A program made the position numbers and the translations under genes. The notes beneath the pieces were generated by a model. That model did no database searches. It was not told the origin of the DNA and worked only from the letters and a program-made list of their open reading frames with translations. Shown here piece by piece: positions 27,375 through 40,732 of a DNA stretch of 64,000 nt (its first letter is position 1; every line of letters starts with the position of its first letter). The stretch comes from Echinococcus granulosus (taxonomy: Eukaryota; Platyhelminthes; Cestoda; Cyclophyllidea; Taeniidae): NCBI RefSeq assembly GCF_000524195.1, contig NW_020170519.1, positions 99,095 through 163,094 of the forward strand, given 5' to 3'.

Positions 27375-27480
27375 CCGGGGATGCAGTGGTAAACTCCCTG
27401 TACCGCTGTGATACTCAGGCCCCCTTCTCAGGGAGAGTCCTTTGCGCTCCTGACGGTTCGAACACATAGTCCACCCATCT
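27375..27480 (+). repeat. tRNA-like short interspersed repeat head
   Basis: GGGGATGCAGTGGTAAAC at about 27377-27394 resembles the 5' half of a tRNA with an A box, and GGTTCGAAC at 27455-27463 matches the B-box consensus GGTTCGANTCC. The A-to-B distance is about 70 bases, longer than in a tRNA gene, and no cloverleaf closes, so this is not a functional tRNA. The insert between the boxes carries a weak copy of the dispersed core seen at 10376 and 23244. Confidence 0.35.
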
Positions 27481-30400
27481 GAATTGCCACATCCTCTTGC
27501 ATAGAGACTTTAAGGAGAATTTGATTGATAGTTCGTTGGTGGCAACGCTGAGTCAGCAGAAATTTGATGATTTTTGATCCATGAAGGAGACAGTACAGTT
27601 GGATAACTGAAATGAAGCATCTGGTTAATGGGCACTATGAAATAGGACTGCCAGGGAAGCCGAAGGAAACTTTCTGGAAGAATATCTTACGCCAGCCCTG
27701 CAGAGGTTAATGAACGTCTAAACATTAATGGATTACTTAAATCAAAGCTCACCATAAATGTGAGTAATTGCCTAGTCAAGGATAATGTGTTAAAATTGGT
27801 GTTTGAGAAAGAACATAGTCAGGCTAAAATGCAGCATATGCATCTCCAATGTCGTAGAATTTATGAGCATCGGACCGACGTAGGAAGCTTCACTCTTTCA
27901 AGCTTCAAGACTAGGTATGTCGATGACGGAGACCTACGCTGGACGCCGCTTCTATTTGGATCAAGCCGTCCAGTGTCTCGGCACAACCTTGCTTGTCAAC
28001 CACTAACATGTGAAAACCTGGTGTTAAAGCTCTCAAATTGTTGGTAACTACAGTACACAGTACCAGGTTATTTGAGGTCATTCTACAGTCAAGAACGCAA
28101 ATAGTTTTACCGTAAATGTTAACATTAACAGTCCAGCAACCAGATCACAGAACAACTTCCAGCAAATCGCTTGGTTTTAGTGCATTCAGGCTATCCTCGT
28201 TGGTGTAGACCTCTTTAGACCGCTGTTGGTAGTGCGTTGCAGGATATAAAAAGCCTGTGAACGTACCTTAACTCGCCTCTCAAGCACATCGGCTACTTAA
28301 ATTTAGCCTATCCCTGAGATACCGAGTTTATTTTGCCGGTATTTCAAGGTGCTACCAAGGATGTCTAGTAACCATCTACAACGATAGTGAAAACAATTAT
28401 CTGACCCACGGAGGAAATGAGTTTAGAGTCGATGGCATTGCCCCTAGTTACGATAGTTAAAGCGCTATGGAACATCATCAAAACGCAGCCATCACTGGCG
28501 TAGAAAAAATTTTACGACCAAATCCACTCATGGCACTTCCCCTTCTGATTGGTCAACTGACGAAAAACGAGGTTTTCTCAATAACAATTTGCAAAGGAGA
28601 GAAGTCCTCGGATGACATCCCACCAGAATAATCATTGGATATGTCTCAGCCTCTGCATCAATGGCTAAAGGAATGGGTGTGGACAGAGCCTCCTGGAGGG
28701 CATGCCCGAGCCCCAGCAGTGCGCCTGCGGACAAGTGATACCATCCCATTGCAAGGCATAACAGCAACTCTACTGACCCCCTCTCTCGATCGCCAAGAGC
28801 TTAAACGGCCGACGGTTATTAACTTCCGTTCCCACCAGGCTTTCACTCCCTTTCTTTCTACTTCTTGTTGATTGAATCGCTGTTTACCGCTGAATTTGCA
28901 TTGCCGCTAATACCTCTCATTATTGGTCTCCCATAAGATTCAACTGCATATTGGTCTGTTAGTTCCCTGCATGCAGTTGTGTAATCACCGCATCATTAAA
29001 GGATCACCACCAACATTACTGACGGGTTTTTCCACCTGAATTGTTTTGCTGCCCAATTCTCCGTTATGCTTCCGCCATGTGTGAACCGCTGAGAAAATAT
29101 TGCCTCTCTAAACCCTAAGATCTCACAGGAGAGCAGGATATCATGGCTGCAAATGAATAGAAAAAAGCACCACCACAACAAAGGAGGGTACTAAAAGGAA
29201 GGCAGACGAGATACGTATAAAGAGATGAATAAGAATATGATAAAAAGTGTTTTTATCTCTGGTCGGCAAAGAAACTCAGCTGCGTAGTTTATCAAAATTG
29301 AATTGGGAGCTTTTGACAGTCCAACAAGGCAGTCATATTCGCTTAGAAAAACCTGAAATAAGAGCACAGACCTCATTCTGATTGATAAATCGAGACCTCT
29401 GAGTGTGGCCATAATTGGCACGGATAACCTGAGAAATATTTCCACGATAATGGCGACCTTGAACTAAAAGAGAAGATTCACTAACGTGGATCGATAACGC
29501 GCTCGCAGCCAAAGACAAGAAAACAGAGGTGAAAGAAAGCAGGCAGTAAAGTAAAGCACATCCATGCATACCAGTAGATTTCTAACAAGAGACAACCTGA
29601 CCGCATCTGATGGTTATTTTGCAGCAACCTAAATCCCAATCTCCTCCTTGTATGATAAGGTCATGGGCATGTATATGGACTCTGGGAATTGCATCCCAAA
29701 TTGTCATATACCAGCGTAGCTGCAGATCAGTTCAGCTGATTTGGCTCCTACATTAAGTGCCGAACTCTGAGTATTCCCAATGGGCAAGAAGAAGCAGATA
29801 CTAGCCTTCACATTTATTTTGCTACTTCTCACAGCAAAGAACAAACTAACAGAAGATCTTATCCACGGCCAGTGTCAGCAAAGAAGCCTGGATTAACTAC
29901 AGCTCCGTTTCACGAATGGAAGCGTGGAAAGAACACTAACAGCTCCCCCTACTGTAATTAGTGATGAAGAATAGGGTGAACTCACCTTTTAAACCACTTT
30001 CGGAATCGAATTCTTCTGTAACACTACCTCGTTTTCAATGATATATCCATTGCAATTAGGTACGCGCGCAAAGCAAAGCACCGCCTCATAGCACAGAATT
30101 ATGAAGTAAAGTCATACGAAACCAATTTTCTACAGATAAACAAACAGATTAGCAAGATGCAAATTGACCAACGAATGCTGCCTCCTTTCAAAATGACGAA
30201 AATATCACTTCTCACGACACCGTAAAATATACACACCAATGTGGACAACCAAAGAGGCGCCCCCAATTAAGGTCTTTTATAATTGTGTCTAAAAAATGAT
30301 CCTATTTCACCGAAAATGATCCAAAGCACCTCTGGGATTAATAAAAATTCAGAGCGGCGAGCAAAACTTATTAGAGAACGACGGTTATGCTGCTTTTTTC

Positions 30401-33400
30401 TTCCAGTACTGAAATATTACTTTCGATTCCATTTAAATCAAATATCTATTGGACAGCAGAACAACTTCTAAATTATAGGCTAGAAAGCAAATTTTAGTGG
30501 GTTTTGTGTCTTTTTGTCTCTAATATTACGGCCATTGTGCCAGTTACTTGCTTGTCACACGACTTTTCCTTGATGTTTAATTTACAATAAAGCCTTCTAC
30601 ATTACTATCGTACAGGTTTTTTTGAGTGTCATGAATTCTGTCATGGCAAATTATCGGGACTTCAGTAATCGCTTTTTATATTTATCGTTTTCATTAGCGA
30701 TCTAGGTCTTTAATCCTAATGCATAACAGTGGAGCACCATCACACCCATTGCGGCTTAAATCAGAAAAATGGAAATTGGAGTATTTTAACATTATTCATA
30801 GGACAACTTGAATGGGAAAACAGTCATGAGTATTATCATGGTCGGCTACATCGTGATCATCCACCTTGCGATGGCAGTTCCAAAAAAAACCACTTTTGTA
30901 ACCTCTTTCTGCCTTTATTCTGTTCCTTTTTGTTTTCTATCTGGAAAGGATAGCGGCAAGGTCAAATATCGTTGAGTCCTTTAAAATATAATCCACACTC
31001 TGGGATCCCAATGTGGAATGGGTTTGCATCATCGCGATAATTACCAACTACATATTTCAAAATCCGGTTCTCTACTGTTTCCTCTTTTTCGAAATTTTAG
31101 TGGCTGGGAATGTCCTCAGTTGATTTTCAAGGAAGCAGTCCAATCTAACCGACATCTGTGCATGTTATGTCTACACCATAGATTAAATATATGTACTGGC
31201 AATAGTCCTTACAGGCTTCTCTTGTCCTCCTAGTGGAGTTGAAAGATAACTAATTGAGGGTGATGGTGAGGAAGTTTTTAAAAATTGGGAGTGTTTAAGT
31301 CCCAAAATAGCTAAAATAATCATTGTGTGAGACTGGTTTGAGTACTGACATAAATGAGTCGAAGTACGTGTACTTTTCCTTCCCAAGTAGCTGGATAAAG
31401 TTGACTATAAATTTGTCTCACTAATTGTATTCAATAAAGAAAGGTAAATATATAGCAAAAAAGCTCAATTTCACCCACATCTACATTTATATCTAAAAGG
31501 GAAGAATAAAACCCTCCTACCATTACCTTTTTGACAGGCCTATGCTCTCTTTCGTGTCCCATTCACAACCAGAATGGACATTTCAAAACTATCCACTTGT
31601 TGGTGGATAGGAGAGAACGCTACTAAATCAAGAACACACTGAGATGCCTTCACTACAGGAGTTAGCATCTCCATCTCAAAGGTCAAATCCTGAGGTGACT
31701 TGAAATAAATAAAATGCCCTTTAGACAGACCCAATCATCGCTGTCAGTGGTGCTCGACAAGGGGACTGAAAAACACCATGAATGTATCGGAATCAGTTAC
31801 TCAAGGGCATTGGCTTACTCTTTAATAAAAAAAAATGTAAAGTGTTTTACTGGGATCAAAAAAGTACAGCCTTGTTTCATTACTAGCCATGATGCAAAAC
31901 CCCTGCTTAAGGAAACAGAGATCCTAATGGACTCTCTCCATATGGCCTCCATAAATACAGCTATCTACAACGGACGCCTTACTTTTAAGTAAACTTTCAC
32001 ATGGAAAAATTAAATCTCTTCTTTTTCACCTTTTCTTCATGCAGCTTCTTGAATCACCTTGGGAGAGATGTTTAGACGAATGAAAAATTTTCACTAAGGT
32101 TACCGGTTCATCAAATAGATAAGAAATGGAGACTTAAAGTAGCAACAGCATCTTTGCTTAGTATATGCCGGTATTCGCATCAGTAATGTCAAAAGTTGGG
32201 ATTTCTCAACCACCTGTTTTCAAGTGGATCACGTTGGGAGGAAGTTAATTAATCAGGAGTCACATGCCACCCTTCTTGATGGGCTAAATGACAGCACTCA
32301 ATCGCCTGTCATATTAGACTGAGTACCGATAATTGCAGCACACAAATAAAATCTCGAATCAGAAATTTACAAACGCCTACCCATTTGCATGATGGTTCGC
32401 CAACGTTGCAGAAAATGCATCTTCATCCATCCTATACTTGGTTTTAAGGTCCACCTAACATCCAAACTGCTACTTAATTTGATATCAGTAGCTTTAGATG
32501 TAGTAAGAATCTACGAGGAATTCCTCACCGTTTGTACTTGGCAGACACATGGAAATGCCTATTCACAGTCTACCCTCGTAGGCCCACCACCCTCATTGAG
32601 ATCCAAACAAGTTTTCTCTTAGCCGTTCTGCTTACATGATGCAACACTTCTTCGTATGCCCTTAATAACATCATAGGCGCAAGTTGAAGGCTGGCAATGC
32701 AAAAGTCGCTACTCATTCGCTTTCTGCATTAACAAAAAATCCTGTTTCAATGAGAAGAATGATCAAGGCGTCATTCCATATCGTTAATGAGCCTACTAAA
32801 GCCTTATTTTAACAAGTATTGAGTCACTATCTTCATTTCGTCTGATATAGTGTCCGTTGAAGGAACCTTCATACCAAATAGGTGTTTTGGGTATTGTTTC
32901 TCTAATCACGTTGAACTGATACAGCCTTTGATCTATTCATAGTGCTTCTGAATACTGTCCTACTTCATCGCGTCTTACTTTGTCGCATGGCGGACTACGC
33001 AGATAGCTATACGATGAATGCGCAAGTCTGCAACCTGGAGGGTCACTAGTAGGTGGGATTTAAGATAAAGGACCTTTTGACCGACAGTAGTTGCCATTCC
33101 ACCAAGTGCTCAAGCCTATACCTTTACCATTTTCAATACTGTAAGCCACAATGATAGATAGACAGCACTTTTTCCTTTATGTTGTCATGGTTCTTGTTGA
33201 AGGTGTTGCCACCGCTACAGCTGTGAAATGAAAATATGCTGCTCACATTTTCCCTCTTCTAATTATAACAACATTAAACGCATTAATGAAACGTGAATTT
33301 TAATTTTTTGTCATTAGCTACAATCAACTCCAATTTCCTGATCTACTTCAACTCCACACTGGTGGACTTGAATGGGTAGTGATCATGACAGCGATCCCTT

Positions 33401-33679
33401 TGGCACCTACTGTTAGTTTATGATGTTTTCCACTTCCTCTTGGAGAAATTCAAGATTCACGACAGTCAGAATCCTTTATTCTTCCATACTCATCCGGAGA
33501 GTTGTGTTTGTAAACCCATTCCTATTCAAACCTTTATAATTCCTTATTTGCTTTCCTATTTAGAGGTTTACCATAACCAAGGGCATTGTTTCCTGCATGG
33601 ACTGCCACCAACCCTATTCTACCTTCCAAAAGTCTTTAACTGTGTGATTTTTTGGGGGAAAACGCAAATAATTACCTTG
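27481..33679. other. Gene-free stretch
   Basis: No gene that I can support. The segment 28630-28870 is richer in G+C and open in several frames on both strands, with no recognised domain. A plus-strand frame near 30800-30860 reads EYYHGRLHR, recalling the first strand of an SH2 domain, but nothing around it continues the domain. Confidence 0.4.
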
Positions 33680-33685
33680 TTTATT
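33680..33685 (-). promoter_or_regulatory. Likely polyadenylation signal of the Rho GTPase gene
   Basis: AATAAA on the minus strand, about 250 bases past the stop codon of the GTPase gene. Position is suitable; no transcript evidence. Confidence 0.4.
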
Positions 33686-33935
33686 AATAAAACAATAAGT
33701 TGCAGTGGAAAGCCTTCTGTAAAATGATAAAAAATGCACCCATTCTCAAACACACGCTTGAATAACATGGAAATTTTAAAAACCTTGGTATGGTGGATAA
33801 ATGGATCTGGAAAGGATTCAAGAAATAGATATTCATTGCTACGGATAGAGGAATGGAGCCAGATGGGAAGTATAGATAGACGGAATCTGGCTGAATGAGC
33901 CTCGCGTAGATTCAGAGTCGACGCACCAAGGAAAT

Positions 33936-36900
33936 TCATGTCTCAGAAGTTCGAGGTAGGCTTTTTCGGGATTTTTGAATAGCCTCAGCATCTGTGATTG
34001 ATCTGCGACTCGAAATGGAGATGGAGAGGTGGCGAACAACTCTGATGGGATTCGGAATGGATTCCTTCATCACCTCGAGGACTTCACAAAAGCCGATTTG
34101 CAATTTAGAGGAGCATTCAAAATAACTGATTGCTCCAATTCTCTCGGCTAATGCTGAACACTTGTTGAGAAAAAAATTTATTTAGTAGCAGTGTTTAAAT
34201 TTTTGCTTAGGTGGAGGTAAATGGAAAGCTGTGAACTTTCCACTTTGCGTATGTAACGAGTCTTTAATACTTTAAATGAAGATACCCTATTTCGGACTTG
34301 ATTTGAGACCAGTTTTGCTGTTCTTTCATTTCACACGACTATGAAGAAAATTTGCTTTTGCTACGAACCGGTTATATTGTTAGGCCACATCAATGAGTTT
34401 GATCAGACTCCCTTCGATGGTACTAGTCAAACGCAAATAAGCCATCTTAATCTAAAATGCTTTTCAATAGCCCACTAAGTCAATGACTTCAGCGTAATAG
34501 GTAGTAAAGTAAAGGGATCTGTAGCATAAACACTACCAGTTTTCTAGAACTTCTTCACACTTGCAATACATCTACTTCTATGGATTGTTGCAACAGAATT
34601 CCCAAAGCAAAGTCAGACTGAAACATTTTGGCAATTCACGCGTCAAGGAAGGTTTGTATCTCAAATGAATAGTTTATCATAGCCTGTCTGACGTTATTGT
34701 CGAAAAGCATCTGCTGTTGATAGCAGAACCAGCCGAAGAGATTCAGCCTGAAGGAATGGAAATTGCGTGGAATTTTTTAAACCACCTCCAATTCAAAGCC
34801 AGCATCATGGGTATTATTTAAGGGTGACATTATGATTTTCATCTCGGTTCTGTGTCTCCTTTCATTTCATCCAAATGTCCCTGTAATGACTGGTGCAGAG
34901 GACCACTCAGTACGCAAGTCTGGGATGACAGTGAAAACGGCACAAGCAATTTGTAGTTTTTATGGAGTAATACAGTCTCGACCATAAATATCAGAGGACT
35001 TTTCTGCACAGTTTGTCTGGGAAATGTGATGCTGAGTGAAAAATGAAGTTGCAGAGATTTCTTTTAACCGTTTTTTTTCAATCTACGAGCATTTTTCTTC
35101 GTTGTTCTATTTCTTTTACAAATAAAAACGCGAAACTGTTTTGAGCCCTTAAAAATCTTCCATCTGGAAAATACAATTGCAATTTATGGACCACCAAATT
35201 TTACAATTAGCTCAAAACAAAGTTTAACTTAAGGCTAACGGCAAAATCCTAGAGAAATGGACTTTAGGGCCCATTGAGGTCAACTAATGCAAAAACGCCT
35301 GTTTGTAGATAACACTGATGGGCTTAAGAGTCTCGCTGATAGCTTACCTGGTCAAGAGTTGGGCTCTGGACTCCTCGTTCATGAAGTTCCCTGTTCACAT
35401 CCTCGTCTCCTCTGAGGTCACTCTGTAGGCCAATCAGAATGACGGTGGCATTCGAGGGCCCGTGTTCCCTTATCTCCTGCATCCATTTTGTGCACACATT
35501 CTCAAAAGATTCCGGTATAACTACGGAGAAGCAGACCGCAAAGATATGTGTGCCCTGATAGGCCAGAAGTCGGATGTTCTGCAGGTGATGCGCGCCTATA
35601 AAAGTGGCAGAATTTTTTCGACCACTGCCACAAATCTTCCTGGAGATACAAAAACTATTTTGTTCAGAAGGCATGTCTTCGAACTACATATTCGAGATTG
35701 ACTGGTTGGGTTTGTCTATTATAATTCCTCTATGTATAATAAACGGCGAAATAACCGTTGGTATATCCCATTTGCTACCAACCATTGTCGACTTATTCTG
35801 TTGAAATTTCCGAAAAAGTCGGGAAAATTGTGGGGGAGTTTAAATGCGATGGCAATCATAAAAAGAGAGCACTACATTTTTGGTTTGCACAATTCACCTT
35901 TTTAATAAGAACATATAAAACCATTCATTTGGAAAAGCTATCTTTCTGAATATGCGTGAAGGAACCGGATAAGCTATGGGGTCTGGTAAGCTCATTCATG
36001 CGCAAAGTTCAATCTTGAGAGTTCTGCACCTCAGTCCCCACCACACTGGATATCGCGGAATATGTAAAAGTGAAAGCGTCCCTAAGAAGACATAAATTAT
36101 TTAAGCTACGTTGTTTTGAATTCGTTTAACTGGTTAGAAACTGAAAGAGTTTTAGTTCCTCCCTACGGTACTAATGAGCCCCAAAAAATATGCGTATTTC
36201 AGAATCAAAAAAGCTGCTCGTTGTAACCATAACCTGAATTGCGATGGCGTAAGATTTTGTGATTAGGAGGAGGGATTTTTTGGTTATTGCACAAGACTGT
36301 TAAGAAACGAATGACACTCGCATTCAAACCTCTCAAATGAGCAATAACCATGTGAAATTTCTTGTCGAGGTGGTGGAACCTCGGTACAAAATAGTATGCA
36401 AAAGGAAAAAAGAATACTGTACAAAATTGTGGTTTCTTTAAAGGAAGTAAAAGTCAATTGTTTTCTATATTTTGTCAACCCAGAGACTCAACCGCTTAGC
36501 CTCTCCTAGTCACAAAATCTACGTAAGCGGTTTTAAATGTATGCACCTAATTCTGGAAATGTCAAGATTCTATAATTAGTGGAGAAAGGACACGTACTTC
36601 AGCACTCCTTGTCACACAAACCTGTTTCATTCATTCTACAAATCAAGTCCGAAGGTGCTTTCATGTTCTAACCATAAAAACGGCCGTACTAATTGCGTGT
36701 ATCAAGGTCCGTCCTACTAAGTCTTGACCCCACCGTATGGGAGCATGTTTAAACAGTTCCAGTTACCTAGGCTGAACGCCTTTTTGGAATCAGAAAATCA
36801 GTTTGAAGACGTACAAACATGAGCCTTAATTTTCGCACTCTTAGGAGTTGGACACCATAGGTGAAGGCCGTGCCCACCAGTATCCTTTGGTTTAATCTTA

Positions 36901-37547
36901 AACACTGTTTGTCTAAAAGTAGGCATTTTAAGGTGTCACGGAGAAGTTATTTCACTTTCCTATCCCCTTTTATGCTTTATTTTGCAGTGCGATTAATAGA
37001 TCGCCAATGTTCTACAAATCTAGACCTTTTTTTAGTCACATCAAGTTGTTTCAGTGAAGTTAGAGCGATCCAAGATTTCTAACTTAAAAGTACTCTCCTT
37101 GCAGTCAACTGACAAGCCTATAAATCTCTTTCATGACTTTATGGGGATAAATATAAAGTTAGCAGGTCAAGATTCCACCACAAGTAGGAAGCAAGTGTAT
37201 AAAATTTTACGGTTTCTCTTAGTACATAGCTCTTTCTAATCTTCTAGGTGAAAAGAATTAAGTCGTTCAGCATGATAACCTTTAAATAGAGGTTGAAATT
37301 ATGCTTGCTGAAAAGTAATTAAAGAGAATATTTTTTTACCAGGAGTATCCCAACAATCAACGAGCATGAGCCTTCCCTCCCGCATTGTTCTCACAGGCGT
37401 CATATTGACCATAGTCGGGCAGTACTGGCTGTGGAAGGAGTGGCCCGAGAGCCGCGAGATGAAGCACGACTTGCCGATTCGTTCATCTCCCACCACAACA
37501 CATTTAATGGTCAAAATGTGATCATTCTCTGCCTCGGGTGTTGCCAT
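33936..37547 (-). CDS. Atypical Rho-family small GTPase (three exons)
   Basis: Exons on the minus strand are 37547-37340, 35595-35348 and 34160-33936; all junctions are GT-AG with agreeing phases and give 226 residues. The P-loop is GDERIGKSC (residues 20-28), switch I has YCPTM with the Mg-binding Thr45, the G3 box is WDTPG (66-70), the G4 region is LIGLQSDLR, and the G5 box is ECSSK (167-171). The stretch DEDVNRELHERG is the Rho insert helix, so this is Rho family and not Ras or Rab. Three things are odd. The residue equal to Gly12 of Ras (Gly14 of RhoA) is Glu22. The catalytic Gln (Gln61 Ras, Gln63 RhoA) is Ala71. The C-terminus runs about 35 residues past the domain and ends LPRTSET, with no CAAX box. 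The protein is therefore likely slow or unable to hydrolyse GTP and not prenylated, as in Rnd/RhoH-type atypical Rho proteins in the first respect. The ATG at 37545-37547 is the first good start in frame. Confidence 0.88.
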
Positions 37548-40541
37548 TATGCAGTAGGACTGTGCCTTGACTACTGTGCGTGGAAGCACGTGGCATGAAG
37601 AGTAGCAAATGCTTGCACCAATGATAGTGGCATAAAATCACTCTCAATTCACTTCACCTTGGTGACGATGTTGTTATTGGTGTCGGTGGAGGTAATGTTG
37701 CATTATTCTTCATTTTTATTGGCTGCAGGGCCATAGTGAAAGGTTATTGTTCACCTTCAATTAATATTAATTTGGTGTAGTGAGAGATGCGGCAATAAAA
37801 TGCTACAAAAATGAAAGCACTTGACGAAGCTTATTTGCCAATTAGCTGTGATCCTTTTCCTCGTTTCAAGGTAAATCTTGCGCCAATCAACATAGAAGCC
37901 ACGTAAAACTTTTTTACCGTTTCAAGGTTTATCCAACTCAAATTCCTAGACCCATCCAAACTTATTAGGTGGATTTTCTACTAAAGATGCTTTCTCGTGT
38001 TTAAGTAATTGTAATTCTAATTTTATTTTTGAGTGTGTAGATCCTTCTACTTTCCAGCCATTTGAACTCCAAACTATCTGTTATATGAGTCTCTCTCAAT
38101 CATTCTGTACGCCCACAATAAAGTTAATTTATGCTACAATGCCAATAGAAGGAAGTTGGACATTGCATTGGGAGCTGTTAGACAGTAAAAATAATTCATT
38201 ATTAAGGTGACTGTGTATTTCGCCAAAACGTTCTAAAGGGAAAGCATCTACCATCGATGCCCGAATCTACTAAGCTTAACTGCGGAAGAGACGGCAAAAG
38301 CCTGAAGGCTAATGACAAAGACCCTAGCTTCAAGTTCTGCACATTGGCCAGTAATGTACCAGAAACAGAATCAAGCTACTATGCTAAATTAGTAGGACGG
38401 TGTTAGGTTTTGGTACCATTCTGTGTTGCAAAAAGGTGGAAATGATCAGGATAGGCGGGTTTACAGCGTTACCATAGCAACAACCGACGATAGGGCGAAT
38501 AACAACTGGGTGTAGCTCTGTAAGGCTACTTCAACTTGCCTTCTTTTTTGAAGTAGATAATTCAGTGGAAAATTATATCTAAGTGGAATTTGCCGGCCAA
38601 GGAAATTTAATTAACCTTTATCATCCCTATGGAAGGGGTCTTCATGCTAGGATTCCCCAATGGTATCTGCGTAATACACCGGCAACAATTCCATAAGAAA
38701 CCCTCTCATTGTGATGAAAGCTTATTATATCATTTACGGTCCTTTCTGGTGGATGATTTTAATAGCTCGAATACCTGTGGCGGCAGAGGAGTTTTCCCAC
38801 TGTGGGTAGCATACTCACACCTGTTCATGCAGTTGCAGTGGTCCCCTTAATCGTCCATCCGCACTATCTGTTGTTGAAACAGGAGTCAAATAAACATTTT
38901 TTTTATTATTTAATACCTTAATACAAATTCTCTATGCAGAAAAGGAGGTGTATCTTACTTATCGTATGTTGTCTGCTTGCGTTATCAAATAAAACGGCTC
39001 TTTTTTAAAAGAAAATATGTATATATGAAATTCGTTTAAAGGAATAACTCTTTGCCTTTTGGGGCCTTCAACCGGCAAAAAAACTTACGTATTTTTTATT
39101 TTTGGGGTGGAACAAATGTATAAATATCCTGCAGATGTTAAGTTTGCCATCGAATTACTCCCAAAAGTCTACAATGTCACCGTTCTCATAATAAAAGAAG
39201 TCAAAACTTTTTTTTTCGAGCCATTCATTTCTTTTTTTTACATTAATAAGGCACATATGGCGCACCTTTTTAAACTTGAAGCACAAAAGGTTTGCATTAA
39301 AATTTGCGCTTTCTCAACCGTTACAGTAAGTGCGCTAAAGCACCGCTTGGATAGAACAACAAGGTTAAACATATTTGGATATCTAAATTTTACTGGCAAT
39401 CATAAAGTAACAATGGAGTGTCTTAGAAGCATCTGTCGCAAAATTAAGGTGCCAGCAAACCTTATAGATGATACTCACGTCCACGAACGGCCATGTAGGT
39501 AGATAAGTAAGTAGGTGGTTGGATGAGTGTGTGGGTAATAAATGGATATTTGATAAACAAAAGGGCTTCAGAGGAGCATCAAGCACCACATTTTAGACTT
39601 CTTTATATTTAAATGTGGCACAATTTCATTATACTTGATTGACCAATCAAATTGCCATTTAAGAATGGGAAAGATTCAATTATCGGTAGATCAGAGATAC
39701 CACAAGCCTACTTTGCCGTTTTCAATTTCAACACCAGATCCCAGGCAAAAAGTCGGAGCGGTATACCATGCTGTAGGAATCGTGTGAAGAGCGAAATCCT
39801 CCCCCTTTTTCATGCAACATGTATGGACCAGAAAAAAAAGCAATTTAGTTTTTCCACTCTCACCTTAATCCTTAGTCCCCCATTCTCTTCCTTCGAACCG
39901 CTGGAAGTTCTGTGCTTGGTGCATCTTTGAGACGATTGTTGGTAAACTGTTCTTGCAATACGCCAGAACTAAGTAACGCTTGTTTCGTCTTGGCCAACTT
40001 TTCTTTTATGTTAAATGTTCATTCAGTAATTCTTATAACTATCCCCGGTTTCGTATTCTTTCAAATAATAAAATCAGCTCTACCTTATTCGCATATTCAA
40101 CGCAAATGTTAAACTGGGAGTTACCTTTTCCACATTTTTAAAGCCACTATAGAGTAAACCGGATTGGAAGATCGACAGACAATGATAAAACACATGTTGC
40201 CTTAAACGGCATCCTCTCTTCTCCTTTCAGTAGTAAATACTGCCTTCGGTGATTTGTTATATAAGTAACTTTTTTGTAGCACAGGTAACAGGATTGGATC
40301 ACGCAACAGTAAAATAAATCCTGCAGGTTTTGGAAACAATTCGGTAACCATCTGTATAATTCTGCGGAGTTTCGTGTGGATTGGGGACAATAGTACTTCT
40401 TTCAAACATTAAAATAAGCTATTTTTGTATTTCTTAAAAAGCCAAGCAAATATGCGGGCTAGGCTCCAATAAACCCATCAATGCAGTCTTTTATAAAAGA
40501 AAATATTCATGATTGGTAAATAATGTTAGGAGCTAATTATT
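37548..40541. other. Gene-free stretch upstream of the GTPase gene
   Basis: Must contain the promoter of the minus-strand GTPase gene, but no element stands out. A plus-strand frame at 39059-39502 is the longest open stretch; it has no recognised domain, is rich in Phe and Lys, and I do not call it a gene. Confidence 0.4.
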
Positions 40542-40716
40542 TATTTAACTTCCGATTTGGTAACGGACCACTGAGGGGTACCGCCATTGTACCTTCGGTT
40601 GGGTGATCTGGCTTTCAGACCATAACAGTAGCATCAACCCCTTCTTTGTGTCGACAATACATATTCTGCCCGAGTATCAGGTCTTCTTTTGCCCTCGGGG
40701 AAGTCTCGGGGTGAAA
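40542..40716 (+). repeat. 5' LTR of the TRIM-like element
   Basis: Opens TTATTTAACTTCCG, where the family shows TTGTTTAACT, so the first TG has mutated to TA. Shares GGTAACGGACC, GTACCGCCATTGTACCT, ACAATACATATTCTGCCC and AAGTCTCGGGG with the other copies. Confidence 0.6.
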
Positions 40717-40722
40717 AAGTGA

Positions 40723-40732
40723 TGGTAGCAGA
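40723..40732 (+). promoter_or_regulatory. Primer-binding site for initiator-Met tRNA
   Basis: TGGTAGCAGA is the exact complement of the last ten bases (including CCA) of animal initiator-Met tRNA. It sits six bases after the 5' LTR, the normal place for priming reverse transcription. A mutated version (TGGCAGCGG) occupies the same relative position in the copy at 45790. Confidence 0.55.

Noticed and set aside
28528..28871. GC-richer segment open in three frames on both strands
   Set aside because: No recognised domain, no consistent splice sites, and none of the frames is clearly better than the others.
30729..30953. Plus-strand frame with EYYHGRLHR, like the start of an SH2 domain
   Set aside because: The rest of the domain (the Ala-Glu helix and the FLVRES strand) is absent in this frame and in nearby frames, and no convincing splice donor follows. 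One short motif is not enough.
39059..39502. Open plus-strand frame of 147 codons
   Set aside because: AT-rich, Phe/Lys-heavy composition expected from noncoding DNA, and no domain or homology that I recognise.
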